A stretch of 64,000 bases of DNA. It comes from Bog-473 sp963791455 (lineage in GTDB: Bacteria > Actinomycetota > Acidimicrobiia > Acidimicrobiales > RAAP-2). Under the pieces are notes generated by a model, which was not told where the DNA came from, made no database searches, and saw only the letters and a list, made by a program, of their open reading frames with translations. The translations under genes and the position numbers were made by a program. Positions 52,709 through 61,831 of this stretch are shown one piece after another. The stretch spans positions 186,001 through 250,000 of the forward strand of contig CAWBSM010000004.1 in assembly GCA_963791455.1 (NCBI GenBank). The letters are read 5' to 3'. Numbering within the stretch: position 1 is the first letter of the stretch; each line of letters starts with the position of its first letter.

Positions 52709-53380
52709 ATGGCTGAGGAAAGTGGCGCCCCGCGTCCGGACGTGTCCGACATGTACGCCGTGCACGGCGTCTTCCGGGACACCCTGGGTGCAGCGCCCGA
52801 ACTTGTCGGCGGCATCGAGCCGGGCGACACCGAGCGGACGGCGCTGATCGCCAATTACTACGAAAACATCCTCTCCTTCTTGGAGGCACACCACGACGGC
52901 GAAGAGAAGCTCGTGTTCCCGCTCCTGCGCGAGCGATGCGCCAGCGAGGACGTGGTCGGTCGCATGACCGAGGAGCACCGCGAGGCGCTACGGCTGCTCG
53001 AAGAGGCCAGGCACACGCTCGAGGCGTGGCCGACGGGCGACGCGACCACGCAGAAGGCGGCCCTCGACTCCCTGCTCGCCCTCAATTCGCAGCTGGTCGA
53101 GCATCTCGACGAGGAAGAGGAGCTGGTGCTGCCCTTGGCCGCGGAGAACCTCTCGGCCGAGGAATGGGGCGCCCTACCCGGACACGGCATGGCCAACTTC
53201 CACGGCGACAAGATCTGGCTGATCCTCGGGCTCATCCGGGAGCGGATGAGCGACGCACAGCGGGCGGCGATGCTCGAGCACATGCCGCCGCCCGCCCTCG
53301 AGATGTGGTCCGGGTTCGGCGAACAGGCGTTCAACGACTACTCGGCCGTGGTCACGGTAGGGATCGGTGGCGCCCACTAG
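52709..53380 (+). CDS. Hemerythrin HHE domain protein
   Basis: 223 residues from ATG 52709, with AAGGAGG 5 nt upstream. Helix pairs carry iron-type ligands: HGVFRDTL, FLEAHHDGEEKLVFPLL, MTEEHREAL, LVEHLDEEEELVLPL. These fit a four-helix diiron HHE domain that binds oxygen, NO or iron. The C-terminal 70 residues (GHGMANFHGDKIWLILGLIR) are helical. It diverges from uppS. Confidence 0.85.
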   Translation: MAEESGAPRPDVSDMYAVHGVFRDTLGAAPELVGGIEPGDTERTALIANYYENILSFLEAHHDGEEKLVFPLLRERCASEDVVGRMTEEHREALRLLEEARHTLEAWPTGDATTQKAALDSLLALNSQLVEHLDEEEELVLPLAAENLSAEEWGALPGHGMANFHGDKIWLILGLIRERMSDAQRAAMLEHMPPPALEMWSGFGEQAFNDYSAVVTVGIGGAH

Positions 53381-53524
53381 GAACTCAGACCACTTCGGCT
53401 AGGGGATACCGAGGAGACCATGGGACGGCCGGGCGGTGCCGCCCGACTCAGCGGCGGCGGACCTCGACGTCGCGCCTGACCTGGTGGTCTCGCGGCTGTC
53501 GTCGCCCGCGGGCATGATCGAGGC

Positions 53525-55645
53525 ATGGAGGTGAGTTGGGAGGAGTCCGAGGCGGACCCCGACGGCCTGGACGAGCTCGACGTCTTCGGGTCCCCCCGGG
53601 GGTCGGCCGAAGAGGCCCGTCTGGCGGGCGACGACGCCGTCGGCGGACTGGACAAGGTCACGGCGGAGATGCCGGGGGGCGAGCATCGGCCCGAGCAACA
53701 GGAGATGTGCCGGGCCGTGGCCGAGGCGCTGGTCACCCGGACCCACCTCGTCGTCCAGGCCGGCACGGGGACCGGCAAGTCCCTGGCCTACTTGGTCCCC
53801 CTCGCCTTATCGGGCGCCAAGACCGTCGTCGCCACCGCCACCAAGGCGCTGCAGGACCAACTGGCCGAGAAGGACCTGCCGCTCGTCGAGGCAGGGCTCG
53901 GCTTGCCCGTCCCGCTGGACATCGCCGTCCTGAAAGGACGGAGCAACTACATCTGCCGCCAGCGGGTGGCCGAGGTGGGCTCGGGCGGGATACAAGCGGA
54001 GCTGGGCGACCAGGGATCGGGCCGGGCGGACGAGGCCGAGGCCACACATGGGACGGAGCCGGGGGAACGGGCAGAACCCGAGACGGCGCCCGAGGGTCTG
54101 GTCGAGGAGGTGCGCCGGCTGGTGGCCTGGTCGCAAACCTCGGTCAATGGCGATCGGGCCGACCTGAGCTTCGAGCCGTCGGATCGGGCCTGGAACATGC
54201 TGAGCGTCGGTCCGCGGGAGTGCCCGGGCGCCTACAACTGCCCCTCGGGGGGCCACTGCTTCGCCGAGGCCGCCCGGGACCGCGCCGCGGCGGCCGACAT
54301 CGTGGTCGTCAACACCCATCTCTACGGGGCGCACCTGGCCAGCGGCGGGGCCGTGCTGCCCGAGCACGACGTCGTCGTCTTCGACGAGGCGCACGAGCTC
54401 GAGGAGGTGATGACCTCGAGCCTCGGGGTCGAGGTCACGCCGGGCCGCTTCCGCTCCATCGTCACCGCGGCGCGGCCCCAGGTCGAAGAACGCGACCGGG
54501 ACCTGCTCGATTCGATGACGTCGGTAGGCGAACAGCTGGGCGCCCTTTTGGCGGACCGGGTCGGGACGCGGGTCCTGCACGAGGCGGCGCGGCCGCCGGT
54601 GGACGACCGCGAGCTGGCCGAGCTGCTCCACCGGGCCGCCGAGCTCAGCCGGCGTGTCATCGACGCGCTGCGGCGCACCGGAGGGCAGCGCAGCTTCCTC
54701 GCCGCCGACGCCGACGCGACCGACCCCGATCGCGCCAGCCGCAAGACCCGCACGTTGCAGGCGGCGGCCCACCTGGCGGAGGACCTGCACCGATTGGTGT
54801 CGCGCACCGACAGCGAGGTGGCGTGGGTCGACGGCACCCGGCGCGCCGTCCGACTGCGACTCTCCCCCGTGGACGTCGGCCCCGCGCTCGCCGCGATGCT
54901 CTGGGGCGAAGTGACGGCCGTGCTCACCAGCGCCACCATCCCGCCCCGGGTCGCCGAGCGAGTGGGTCTCGAAGGGTTCGCGTCGGAGGAGCTGAACGTG
55001 GGCAGCCCCTTCGACTATCGCTCGCACGCGCTGCTCTACGTTGCCCGTCATCTGCCCGACCGTCGTGACGTCGGGTCCGAGGAGGCGCTCCACGAGGAGC
55101 TGGCCCTGCTGATCGAGGCCGCCGGTGGCCGGACGCTCGCCCTCTTCACCAGCCGGCGCGCGACGCAGGCCGCGGCGGCGGCACTGGCGCCTGAGATGCC
55201 CTACGCGTTGTTGCTCCAGGGCGATCTGCCCAAGGGCCGGCTGCTCGAAGCGTTCGCCCGGGACGAGACCTCGTGCCTCTTCGCCACGCTCGGCTTCTGG
55301 CAGGGGGTGGACATCCCGGGCCCTGCGCTCTCGCTGGTGACGATCGACCGCCTCCCCTTCCCCCGGCCCGACGACCCCCTGCTTCAGGCCCGGCGCGACC
55401 GCGCCGGAAGCGGCGCCTTCTCCCTGGTCGACCTCCCCCGGGCCGCCACGCTGCTGGCGCAGGGGGCGGGCCGGCTCATTCGCACCGCGGACGACCGCGG
55501 CGTGGTGGCGGTGCTCGACCCACGTCTGGCCACCGCGTCGTACCGCGGCGTGCTCCTCTCCACCCTGCCCCCCATGCGACGCACCGTGGACCGCTCCGAG
55601 GTCGAGGGGTTCCTGCGACGGGCGCTTGCAGACGGCGATCCTTAG
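53525..55645 (+). CDS. DinG/XPD-type iron-sulfur DNA helicase
   Basis: 706 residues. Walker A is GTGTGKS (80-86); the DEAH box is at 287-290 (VVVFDEAH). Cys144, 233, 239 and 245 fit the 4Fe-4S cluster of XPD/DinG enzymes. The C-terminal helicase half has RTLALFTSRRATQAAAAAL, FWQGVDIPGPALSLVTIDRL and GRLIRTADDRGVVAVLDPR. An acidic linker near residue 165-190 is variable. It should unwind damaged or structured DNA. Confidence 0.9.
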   Translation: MEVSWEESEADPDGLDELDVFGSPRGSAEEARLAGDDAVGGLDKVTAEMPGGEHRPEQQEMCRAVAEALVTRTHLVVQAGTGTGKSLAYLVPLALSGAKTVVATATKALQDQLAEKDLPLVEAGLGLPVPLDIAVLKGRSNYICRQRVAEVGSGGIQAELGDQGSGRADEAEATHGTEPGERAEPETAPEGLVEEVRRLVAWSQTSVNGDRADLSFEPSDRAWNMLSVGPRECPGAYNCPSGGHCFAEAARDRAAAADIVVVNTHLYGAHLASGGAVLPEHDVVVFDEAHELEEVMTSSLGVEVTPGRFRSIVTAARPQVEERDRDLLDSMTSVGEQLGALLADRVGTRVLHEAARPPVDDRELAELLHRAAELSRRVIDALRRTGGQRSFLAADADATDPDRASRKTRTLQAAAHLAEDLHRLVSRTDSEVAWVDGTRRAVRLRLSPVDVGPALAAMLWGEVTAVLTSATIPPRVAERVGLEGFASEELNVGSPFDYRSHALLYVARHLPDRRDVGSEEALHEELALLIEAAGGRTLALFTSRRATQAAAAALAPEMPYALLLQGDLPKGRLLEAFARDETSCLFATLGFWQGVDIPGPALSLVTIDRLPFPRPDDPLLQARRDRAGSGAFSLVDLPRAATLLAQGAGRLIRTADDRGVVAVLDPRLATASYRGVLLSTLPPMRRTVDRSEVEGFLRRALADGDP

Positions 55646-55740
55646 GTGCCGGGGCGCACTCGGCGAAGTCGAACACCAGCTTGCCGTCCTTGGTCCGGGT
55701 CCCGGCCGTAGCGACCCGAGGACGCCGGGAGGGGGTGGCC

Positions 55741-56637
55741 TCAGTAGCCCAGGCGGTCGAGCATCTCGGCGCGGTTCTGCCAGCGCCGCTCTACGGTCAC
55801 GTGCAGGTCGAGGTAGGTGCCTTCGGGGAGCGCCTGGCGCACCGCCGTCCCGACCGCTTTGAGGACCTCACCCCCCTTGCCGATGACGATGGCCTTCTGG
55901 GAGTCGCGCTCGACGATGATCTCGACACGGATGAACGGCCCCTCCCATTCGGTCACCCGGCAGGTGATGGCATGGGGCAGTTCGTCGCGGGTCTTGGCCA
56001 GCAGCTGCTCGCGGACCAGCTCCGCCACCCAGAGCGCCTCGGGTGTATCGGTCACGACGTCGGGTGGGAAGAAGGGCGGCCCCTCGGGCAGTCGGCCGAC
56101 CAGGTGGGCCACCAACGCGTCCACACCCCGTCCGCTGCGGGCGGACACCGGGAAATACTCGACCTCAGGCACGCCGGCGAGCGCCTCCACGCTCTCCTTG
56201 GCCCCAGCGAGGCGTTCGAGCACCTGTGCCTCGGAGGCGCGGTCGATCTTGTTCACGACGACGACCAGGCCGGACAGCGCGGGGCCACCGTCGTGCTGCG
56301 CCTGCCGCGCCGCCCGCTCGAGCACCGTCCGATCACCCGGGCCGATCGCCGCCGTGGCGTCCACGACCACCATGATCACGTCGACGTCGTGCAGCGCCTC
56401 GCTCGCCGTCTCGTTGAGACGGCTCCCCAGCGTGGTGCGAGGACGGTGGATGCCGGGGGTGTCGACGAAGACGACCTGCGCGTCGGCACCCTCGTCGTGG
56501 AGCACGCCGAGAATCCGGTGCCGGGTTGTGTTGGGACGCGACGACGTGATGGCCACCTTGGTTCCCACCATCGAGTTGACCAGGGTGGACTTGCCCACGT
56601 TGGGCCGGCCGACCACAGCCACGAACCCCGATCGCAC
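55741..56637 (-). CDS. era: GTPase Era
   Basis: 298 residues from GTG. G1 GRPNVGKST, G3 DTPG, G4 NKID, and G5-like VSARSGRGVDAL. The C-terminal KH domain has VIGKGGEVLKAVG. Era matures the 16S rRNA and 30S subunit. It starts 6 nt after the CNNM gene stop, in the same operon. It converges on dinG; the 95-bp gap holds no gene. Confidence 0.95.
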   Translation of the reverse strand: MRSGFVAVVGRPNVGKSTLVNSMVGTKVAITSSRPNTTRHRILGVLHDEGADAQVVFVDTPGIHRPRTTLGSRLNETASEALHDVDVIMVVVDATAAIGPGDRTVLERAARQAQHDGGPALSGLVVVVNKIDRASEAQVLERLAGAKESVEALAGVPEVEYFPVSARSGRGVDALVAHLVGRLPEGPPFFPPDVVTDTPEALWVAELVREQLLAKTRDELPHAITCRVTEWEGPFIRVEIIVERDSQKAIVIGKGGEVLKAVGTAVRQALPEGTYLDLHVTVERRWQNRAEMLDRLGY

Positions 56638-56643
56638 TGGGCC

Positions 56644-58002
56644 TCAGTTCCCGTTGTGGGAAGCACCGCCCGCCCGGTGGCCGCCGTCCTCGGCCCCGGC
56701 GACCGCGGTGCCCGTCGGCTCTATTCGCACTCGCCCGATCCGCCTCCCCCGCACGTCGACCGCAGTCAGGCGGAACCCGTCGACCTCGACCGAGTCACCC
56801 GGGTCGGGCACCCGACCCACCAGGTCCAGCATGAGGCCACCCACGGTGTCCCAGGTGCCGCGCGGGAGATCGGCGCCCAGCAGCTCGTCGGCATCGTCGA
56901 CCGAGTAGAGCGCGCTCACGAGCACCGAGCCGTCGCTGCAGCGCTCGACGGTCGGCTCCTCCACGTCGAACTCGTCGACGATGTCACCCACCAGCTCCTC
57001 GAGGAGATCCTCCAGCGTGATGACGCCGGCGGTCCCGCCGTATTCGTCGACGACGATGGCCATGTGGAACTTCTCCTCCTGCATCTCGCGCAGGAGGTCC
57101 GACACCTCCTTGGACTCGGGGATGAATTTTGCCGGGCGCATGCTGTCGCGCACCATCTGGCTGGCCTTGCCCTGCCGCTCGGCGCGCACCAGATCCTTGG
57201 CGTAGGCGATCCCGATGATGTCGTCGATCCCGTCTTCTTCGACCGGTATCCGGCTGTACCCCGCCCCCAGTGCCGCTTCCAGCGCGTCGCGCACGGTGGC
57301 GTCGGCCTCGACCGTCACCATGTCCGGCCGCGGCGTCATCACCTCGCGGGCCACGGTGTCGCCGAAGTCGATGATGGAGTGGATGAAGGTGCGCTCGTCG
57401 TGCTCGATCACGTTCTCTTCGTGCGCGACGTCGGCCATGGCCTTGAGCTCGGAGTCGGTGATGTAGGAGTGGTGGACCCCCTCCTGGTCCTCGCCGCTGG
57501 TCCCGATGATCCGGTTGGCCAACCCGATCAGGAGGGACGAGAGCCAGCGGACGGGTGGGAACCGGATGAGGGTGCTCACGATGGGCGCGCTGAGCAGCGC
57601 CGCCCGGTCGGCGTGTTGCACCGCCCAGTTCTTCGGCACCGCCTCGAAGAACACGAAGATCACGACGACTTCGAACACGATGCCGAGGAGCACACCGAGG
57701 CCGCCGAAGAGGTGCTCGGCCACGATGCCGACGAGGGTGGCCGACACGAGCTGGCAGATCAGCACCAGCAGCAGGATCGGGTTGAGGAAGTTGGCGGGGT
57801 GCTCGACCAGACGGGCCAGCTGGCGCGCGCCACGCTTCTTCTCGTCCACGAGCGACTTGGCCTTGATCCGGTTCATCCGCACCAGGCTGGTCTCGGCCAT
57901 GGCCAGCACCCCCGACCCAGCCAGCAGCACGACGATCACCACGATGAGGATCGCGTCCTGGGCATGGAATCCCGACGCCGCGAGGAGGGTCAACGCGCTC
58001 AC
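56644..58002 (-). CDS. CNNM/CorC-type (HlyC) transporter
   Basis: 452 residues from GTG, overlapping the ybeY stop. Four N-terminal helices form DUF21 (ILIVVIVVLLAGSGVLAMAE, TSLVRMNRIKAKSLVDEKK). Two CBS domains follow (MTPRPDMVTVEADATVRDAL, IPVEEDGIDDIIGIAYAKDL) and a CorC_HlyC end (GTWDTVGGLMLDLVGRVPDP). It may handle Mg2+ or Co2+. This gene is usual between ybeY and era in actinobacteria. Confidence 0.9.
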   Translation of the reverse strand: MSALTLLAASGFHAQDAILIVVIVVLLAGSGVLAMAETSLVRMNRIKAKSLVDEKKRGARQLARLVEHPANFLNPILLLVLICQLVSATLVGIVAEHLFGGLGVLLGIVFEVVVIFVFFEAVPKNWAVQHADRAALLSAPIVSTLIRFPPVRWLSSLLIGLANRIIGTSGEDQEGVHHSYITDSELKAMADVAHEENVIEHDERTFIHSIIDFGDTVAREVMTPRPDMVTVEADATVRDALEAALGAGYSRIPVEEDGIDDIIGIAYAKDLVRAERQGKASQMVRDSMRPAKFIPESKEVSDLLREMQEEKFHMAIVVDEYGGTAGVITLEDLLEELVGDIVDEFDVEEPTVERCSDGSVLVSALYSVDDADELLGADLPRGTWDTVGGLMLDLVGRVPDPGDSVEVDGFRLTAVDVRGRRIGRVRIEPTGTAVAGAEDGGHRAGGASHNGN

Positions 58003-58508
58003 GCCTCGTGGCTCACCCGGTAGAAGCGTTTCAAGAGCTGCTGCTCGAGTGCCTCCATCCGTTCTGCCTCCGCGTCGTCCTCGTGGTCCAGGCCGAGCAG
58101 GTGCAACAGACCGTGGACGACCAGCAGCGCCACCTCGTCCTCGAAGGACACCTCGTGCGTCGCCGCGTTGCGAGAAGCCATCTCGGGGCAGATCACCACG
58201 TCGCCCAGCAACGTGAGCGCCCCGTCCTCGGCCGAGGTCCCCGGTCCGCTGCCGCCGAAATCGGGCGTGCGGCCGGTGGGTCCGGGCTCGTCCTCGATCG
58301 GGAACGACAACACGTCGGTCGGCCCGCTCTTGCCCAGGAACTGCTCGTTGAGCGCGGCCATAGCTTCCTCGTCGACGAAGAGCAGCGAGACTTCGGTCTC
58401 ACCCTTCACGCCTCGCGCCGCCAGGACCTGGCGTGCGAGGTCGGCCCAGCGGGCAACGTCGATCGGATGAGCCCCCTGCTCATCGGCGGCGAAGACGTCG
58501 ATGGTCAC
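57999..58508 (-). CDS. ybeY: Endoribonuclease YbeY
   Basis: 169 residues from GTG, overlapping both neighbours by 4 nt. The zinc motif is HGLLHLLGLDHED. VLSFPIEDE and LLGDVVICPEMA are typical. It has an insertion of Gly/Pro-rich sequence near residue 85 (TPDFGGSGPGTSAEDG). It processes rRNA ends with Era. Confidence 0.92.
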   Translation of the reverse strand: MTIDVFAADEQGAHPIDVARWADLARQVLAARGVKGETEVSLLFVDEEAMAALNEQFLGKSGPTDVLSFPIEDEPGPTGRTPDFGGSGPGTSAEDGALTLLGDVVICPEMASRNAATHEVSFEDEVALLVVHGLLHLLGLDHEDDAEAERMEALEQQLLKRFYRVSHEA

Positions 58509-59470
58509 TGCGCGGGACCCGGCCGCCCTTCTGCCAGTTCGTAGGCGTCGACGATGTCGGCCACGATCTTGTGACGCACGACGTCCCGGCGGCTCAGATG
58601 GACGAAGGCGATGTCGTCGATCCCGCCGAGCACCGGCTCGAGCCCGACGAGTCCCGAACGACCTCCCGGGACGTCGATCTGCGTCACGTCCCCGGTCACC
58701 ACGCACTTGGAGCCGAACCCGATGCGGGTCAGGAACATCTTCATCTGTTCCGGCGTCGTGTTCTGTGCCTCATCGAGGATGATGAAGGAACTGTTGAGCG
58801 TCCTCCCTCGCATGAAGGCAAGGGGCGCCACCTCGATCGTGCCGCGGTCGAGCAGGCGCTGCGCCCCTTCGGGTTCGAGCAAGTCGTAGAGGGCGTCGTA
58901 GAGCGGGCGCAGGTACGGATCGACCTTGGCCATCAGGTCGCCGGGCAGGAAGCCGAGGCGCTCGCCCGCCTCGACGGCGGGGCGGGTCAAGATGATGCGC
59001 GCGACTTGCCGGGACTGCAGCGCATGCACCGCCTGGGCCACGGCCAGGTACGACTTGCCCGTTCCGGCCGGGCCGATGCCGAACGTAATGATGTTCTGCG
59101 AGATGGCGTCGACGTAGCGCTTCTGGCCAGCCGTGTTGGGACGCACCGTCTTGCCGCCGGCGGCTCGGACCACCTCGGAGCGCAGCACCTCGCTGGGACG
59201 GATGTCCTCGCGCACCATGTCGATGGTGCGCGACAGCGTGGACGAGTCCAGCGTCCGACCGGACTGCACCATGACGATGAGCTCGTCGAAGAGCCGGACC
59301 ACCACCTCGGCGTCGGGACCCTCGACCGAGATGCGGTTGCCCTGCACCACGACCTGCTCGTCGGGGAAGGCCTCCTCGATCTGACGGAGGTGCTCGTCCC
59401 GGGTCCCGAGCAGTTCGGCCATCAGGTGGTTGCCGGGGACGAAGACCTCGGCGCGGAGGGTCGTGGTCAT
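58505..59470 (-). CDS. PhoH-family ATPase
   Basis: 321 residues. Walker A is GPAGTGKS, Walker B FIILDEAQN. An N-terminal KH-like part (EQVVVQGNRISVEGPDAEV) precedes the PhoH core (LGFLPGDLMAKVDPYLRPLY). It is coupled to ybeY, as in many bacteria, and is thought to act in RNA metabolism. Confidence 0.92.
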   Translation of the reverse strand: MTTTLRAEVFVPGNHLMAELLGTRDEHLRQIEEAFPDEQVVVQGNRISVEGPDAEVVVRLFDELIVMVQSGRTLDSSTLSRTIDMVREDIRPSEVLRSEVVRAAGGKTVRPNTAGQKRYVDAISQNIITFGIGPAGTGKSYLAVAQAVHALQSRQVARIILTRPAVEAGERLGFLPGDLMAKVDPYLRPLYDALYDLLEPEGAQRLLDRGTIEVAPLAFMRGRTLNSSFIILDEAQNTTPEQMKMFLTRIGFGSKCVVTGDVTQIDVPGGRSGLVGLEPVLGGIDDIAFVHLSRRDVVRHKIVADIVDAYELAEGRPGPAQ

Positions 59471-59477
59471 GAACCGG

Positions 59478-59834
59478 TCATGTGACGGCGAAGTGTCCCT
59501 TCAGCGGTTGGCCCCCGAGGACGTGGAGGTGCAGGTGCGGGACGGAGTTCATGGCGTCCGGTCCCACGTTGAAGATCAACCGGTAACCCCGCTCGGGCAC
59601 GGCCAGCCCGGCGGCGTCGGCCACGGACCGGGCAGCCATGAGCATGTCGGACAGGACAGGGCCGTCCTCGGACGTCACGGTAGAAGCGTCGACGATGTGA
59701 CGACGTGGCACGACGAGCACGTGCAGCGGCGCCGCCGGGTTGATGTCCTTGAAGGCGACCGTCGTGGGGGTTTCGTGCACGGTCTCGGAGGGCACCTCGC
59801 CGGACACGATCTTGCAAAAGAGGCAGTCCGTCAT
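59478..59834 (-). CDS. HIT-family protein (histidine triad)
   Basis: 118 residues: MTDCLFCKIVSGEVPSETVH, then NVGPDAMNSVPHLHLHVLGG with the HxHxH triad. HINT-type hydrolases act on nucleoside phosphoramidates or acyl-AMPs. It ends 7 nt before phoH starts. Confidence 0.93.
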   Translation of the reverse strand: MTDCLFCKIVSGEVPSETVHETPTTVAFKDINPAAPLHVLVVPRRHIVDASTVTSEDGPVLSDMLMAARSVADAAGLAVPERGYRLIFNVGPDAMNSVPHLHLHVLGGQPLKGHFAVT

Positions 59835-59922
59835 GCTCCGGCGTCGGCCACCTCCTGCTGCAACCTCGTCACCGGCACGAACTTACTGGTCCCCGAGTCG
59901 TTCCCGTGACGATGGGGGGCGG

Positions 59923-60657
59923 TCACGCCGGTTCCCCGTTTGCGGCGGCCACGGTCCCGGTCCGCAGGGAGACCAACAGGGCGCCGGCGGTGACGGCGGC
60001 GGTCTCGGCCCGCAGAACACTGAGCCCGAATCCCACCGTGGGCAGGCCCGACGAGAGCTCACCGGTGCTCCAGCCACCCTCGGGCCCCACCGCGACCACC
60101 CGCTGGGACACGGTGGGACGGTCGCCACTGAGCTGGGCCAGCACCACCTCGCCCGGGGCACCCAAGGCCGGGAGGTCGCTGAAGGGGACGGTGTCGGGCA
60201 CCTCGGGCAGCCAGACCCGCCGGCACTGCGCGGCCGCCTCGCGTGCCACCCGGCGCAGTCGCTCGACGCTCGCCTGTCCGCGCGCGCCGCTCCAGCGGAC
60301 GACACTGCGCTCACTGAGCAGCGGCACGATACGGTCGATGCCCAGCTCGGTCAGCTTCTGGACGACCCATTCGGGGCGCTCGCCCTTGACCGGCGCAAAG
60401 GCCACCGTGAGGGGCGGCTCGGCGCGGGCCTCGAACCGGACCGTGCCGGCGCCCGCGTCGTCTCGGGTCGTGACCGGCTCGAGCCGGGTCTGGCCGCGCC
60501 ACGCGGTGCGTGTCCAGTGACCCCGTCCGTCGGCCGCGATCACCTCCTCGCCCTCCCCGAGGCGGAGCACCCGTCCCAGGTGGTGCGCGTCCTCGTCGGA
60601 GAGGACGGGATGGCCGGGGTCGTCGACGAAGACCTGGGCCGCGGCCGCCGCCCGCAC
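59923..60657 (-). CDS. rsmE: 16S rRNA m3U1498 methyltransferase RsmE
   Basis: 244 residues from GTG 60657; TTG 60693 would add 12. The sequence VFVDDPGHPVLSDEDAHHLG, FAPVKGERPEWVVQKLTELG, VPLLSERSV and VAVGPEGGWS are the SPOUT/RsmE motifs. It methylates U1498 of 16S rRNA. It follows dnaJ, its usual neighbour. Confidence 0.93.
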   Translation of the reverse strand: MRAAAAAQVFVDDPGHPVLSDEDAHHLGRVLRLGEGEEVIAADGRGHWTRTAWRGQTRLEPVTTRDDAGAGTVRFEARAEPPLTVAFAPVKGERPEWVVQKLTELGIDRIVPLLSERSVVRWSGARGQASVERLRRVAREAAAQCRRVWLPEVPDTVPFSDLPALGAPGEVVLAQLSGDRPTVSQRVVAVGPEGGWSTGELSSGLPTVGFGLSVLRAETAAVTAGALLVSLRTGTVAAANGEPA

Positions 60658-60685
60658 GGTGATGGCGGCGTAGTCGGGGAAACCG

Positions 60686-61831
60686 CTAGCCAAAGGCGGA
60701 GCGCAGGCGAGAGAACATGCCCTCGCCGCCCCCGGCGCCCGGGGGGGAGACCTCCTCGCCCCGTAAGGAGGCGAACTGCCGCAGGAGCTCGTCCTGCTCG
60801 GGGCTGAGGTCGGTGGGCGTCGCCACCAGCACGTGCACGAACAGGTCGCCCCGTCCACGGCCGCGCAGGTGCGGCACACCGAGCCCGCGGATCCGCTCGA
60901 CGTGCCCGTGTTGGGTACCCGGACCGATCGTCAGCGCGTGCGGCCCGTCGAGAGTCTCGATCTGCGTCTGGGTGCCCAAGGCGGCCTGCGTCGCGCTGAC
61001 GGTCAGCGTGGTGTTGAGGTGGTCGCCCTGGCGCTGGAAGCGGGGATCGCCGGCGACGGCGAGATGGACGAAGAGCGATCCACTCGGGCCACCGCGCTGG
61101 CCGGCCGCGCCACGATCGGCGAGTCGCAGCGTCGACCCCTCCTCGACGCCGGCGGGCACCTCCACGGTGAACGTGCTCTCCTGCAGGCGGCGACCCTCGC
61201 CACGGCAGTCCGCGCAGGGGTTGGGGATCATCTCGCCCGTGCCGCCGCAGCGCGAGCAGGCGACGCTCGTCACCACCTGCCCGAGCAACGACTGGCGCAC
61301 CCGGCGCAGCTCGCCGGTTCCCTGGCAGTCGAGACAGGTGACTGGCTCGGTCCCCGGTGCCGTACCGAGCCCCGCGCAGGTGGCGCAGGTGGCCGGCAGG
61401 CGGACCGTGATCTCCTTGCGGCTGCCGAAGACGGCCTCCGAGAAGTCCAGCGCGAGGCGGACTTCCGCGTCGGCGCCCGCCTGGGGACCCCGGCGGCGGA
61501 CACCCCCGCCCCCGCCCATCTGCCCGAAGAAGGCCTCGAAGATGTCGCCCAGGCCGCCTTCGAACCCGAAGCCGGCGCCGGGCGCCTGCGAGCCGAAGAC
61601 GCCCTCGGGGCCGAAGCGGTCGTAGCGAGCCCGTCGCTCAGGGTCGCGCAAGACCTCGTAGGCGACGGTGACCTCTTTGAAGCGCGCCTCGGAGGTCGGG
61701 TCGCCCTGGTTGGTGTCGGGATGCAGCTCTCGAGCCCGGGCCCGGTAGGCCCGCTTGATCTCCTCCTCGCTGGCATCGGGACTGACCCCGAGGAGTGCGT
61801 AGAGGTCACCCAGCCCGTCAGTGACGGCCAT
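60686..61831 (-). CDS. dnaJ: Chaperone DnaJ
   Basis: 381 residues from ATG 61831 with GGAGG 5 nt upstream. The J domain has HPD at 37-39. A G/F-rich segment (FGPEGVFGSQAPGAGFGFEG) precedes four CxxCxGxG zinc repeats (CATC, CLDC, CSRC, CADC). It is the type I DnaJ with a C-terminal dimer region. Its start overlaps hrcA by 14 nt. Confidence 0.96.
   Translation of the reverse strand: MAVTDGLGDLYALLGVSPDASEEEIKRAYRARARELHPDTNQGDPTSEARFKEVTVAYEVLRDPERRARYDRFGPEGVFGSQAPGAGFGFEGGLGDIFEAFFGQMGGGGGVRRRGPQAGADAEVRLALDFSEAVFGSRKEITVRLPATCATCAGLGTAPGTEPVTCLDCQGTGELRRVRQSLLGQVVTSVACSRCGGTGEMIPNPCADCRGEGRRLQESTFTVEVPAGVEEGSTLRLADRGAAGQRGGPSGSLFVHLAVAGDPRFQRQGDHLNTTLTVSATQAALGTQTQIETLDGPHALTIGPGTQHGHVERIRGLGVPHLRGRGRGDLFVHVLVATPTDLSPEQDELLRQFASLRGEEVSPPGAGGGEGMFSRLRSAFG

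Noticed and set aside
53536..55068. Long open frames inside dinG on both strands
   Set aside because: Arg/Gly-rich out-of-frame readings of the helicase gene.
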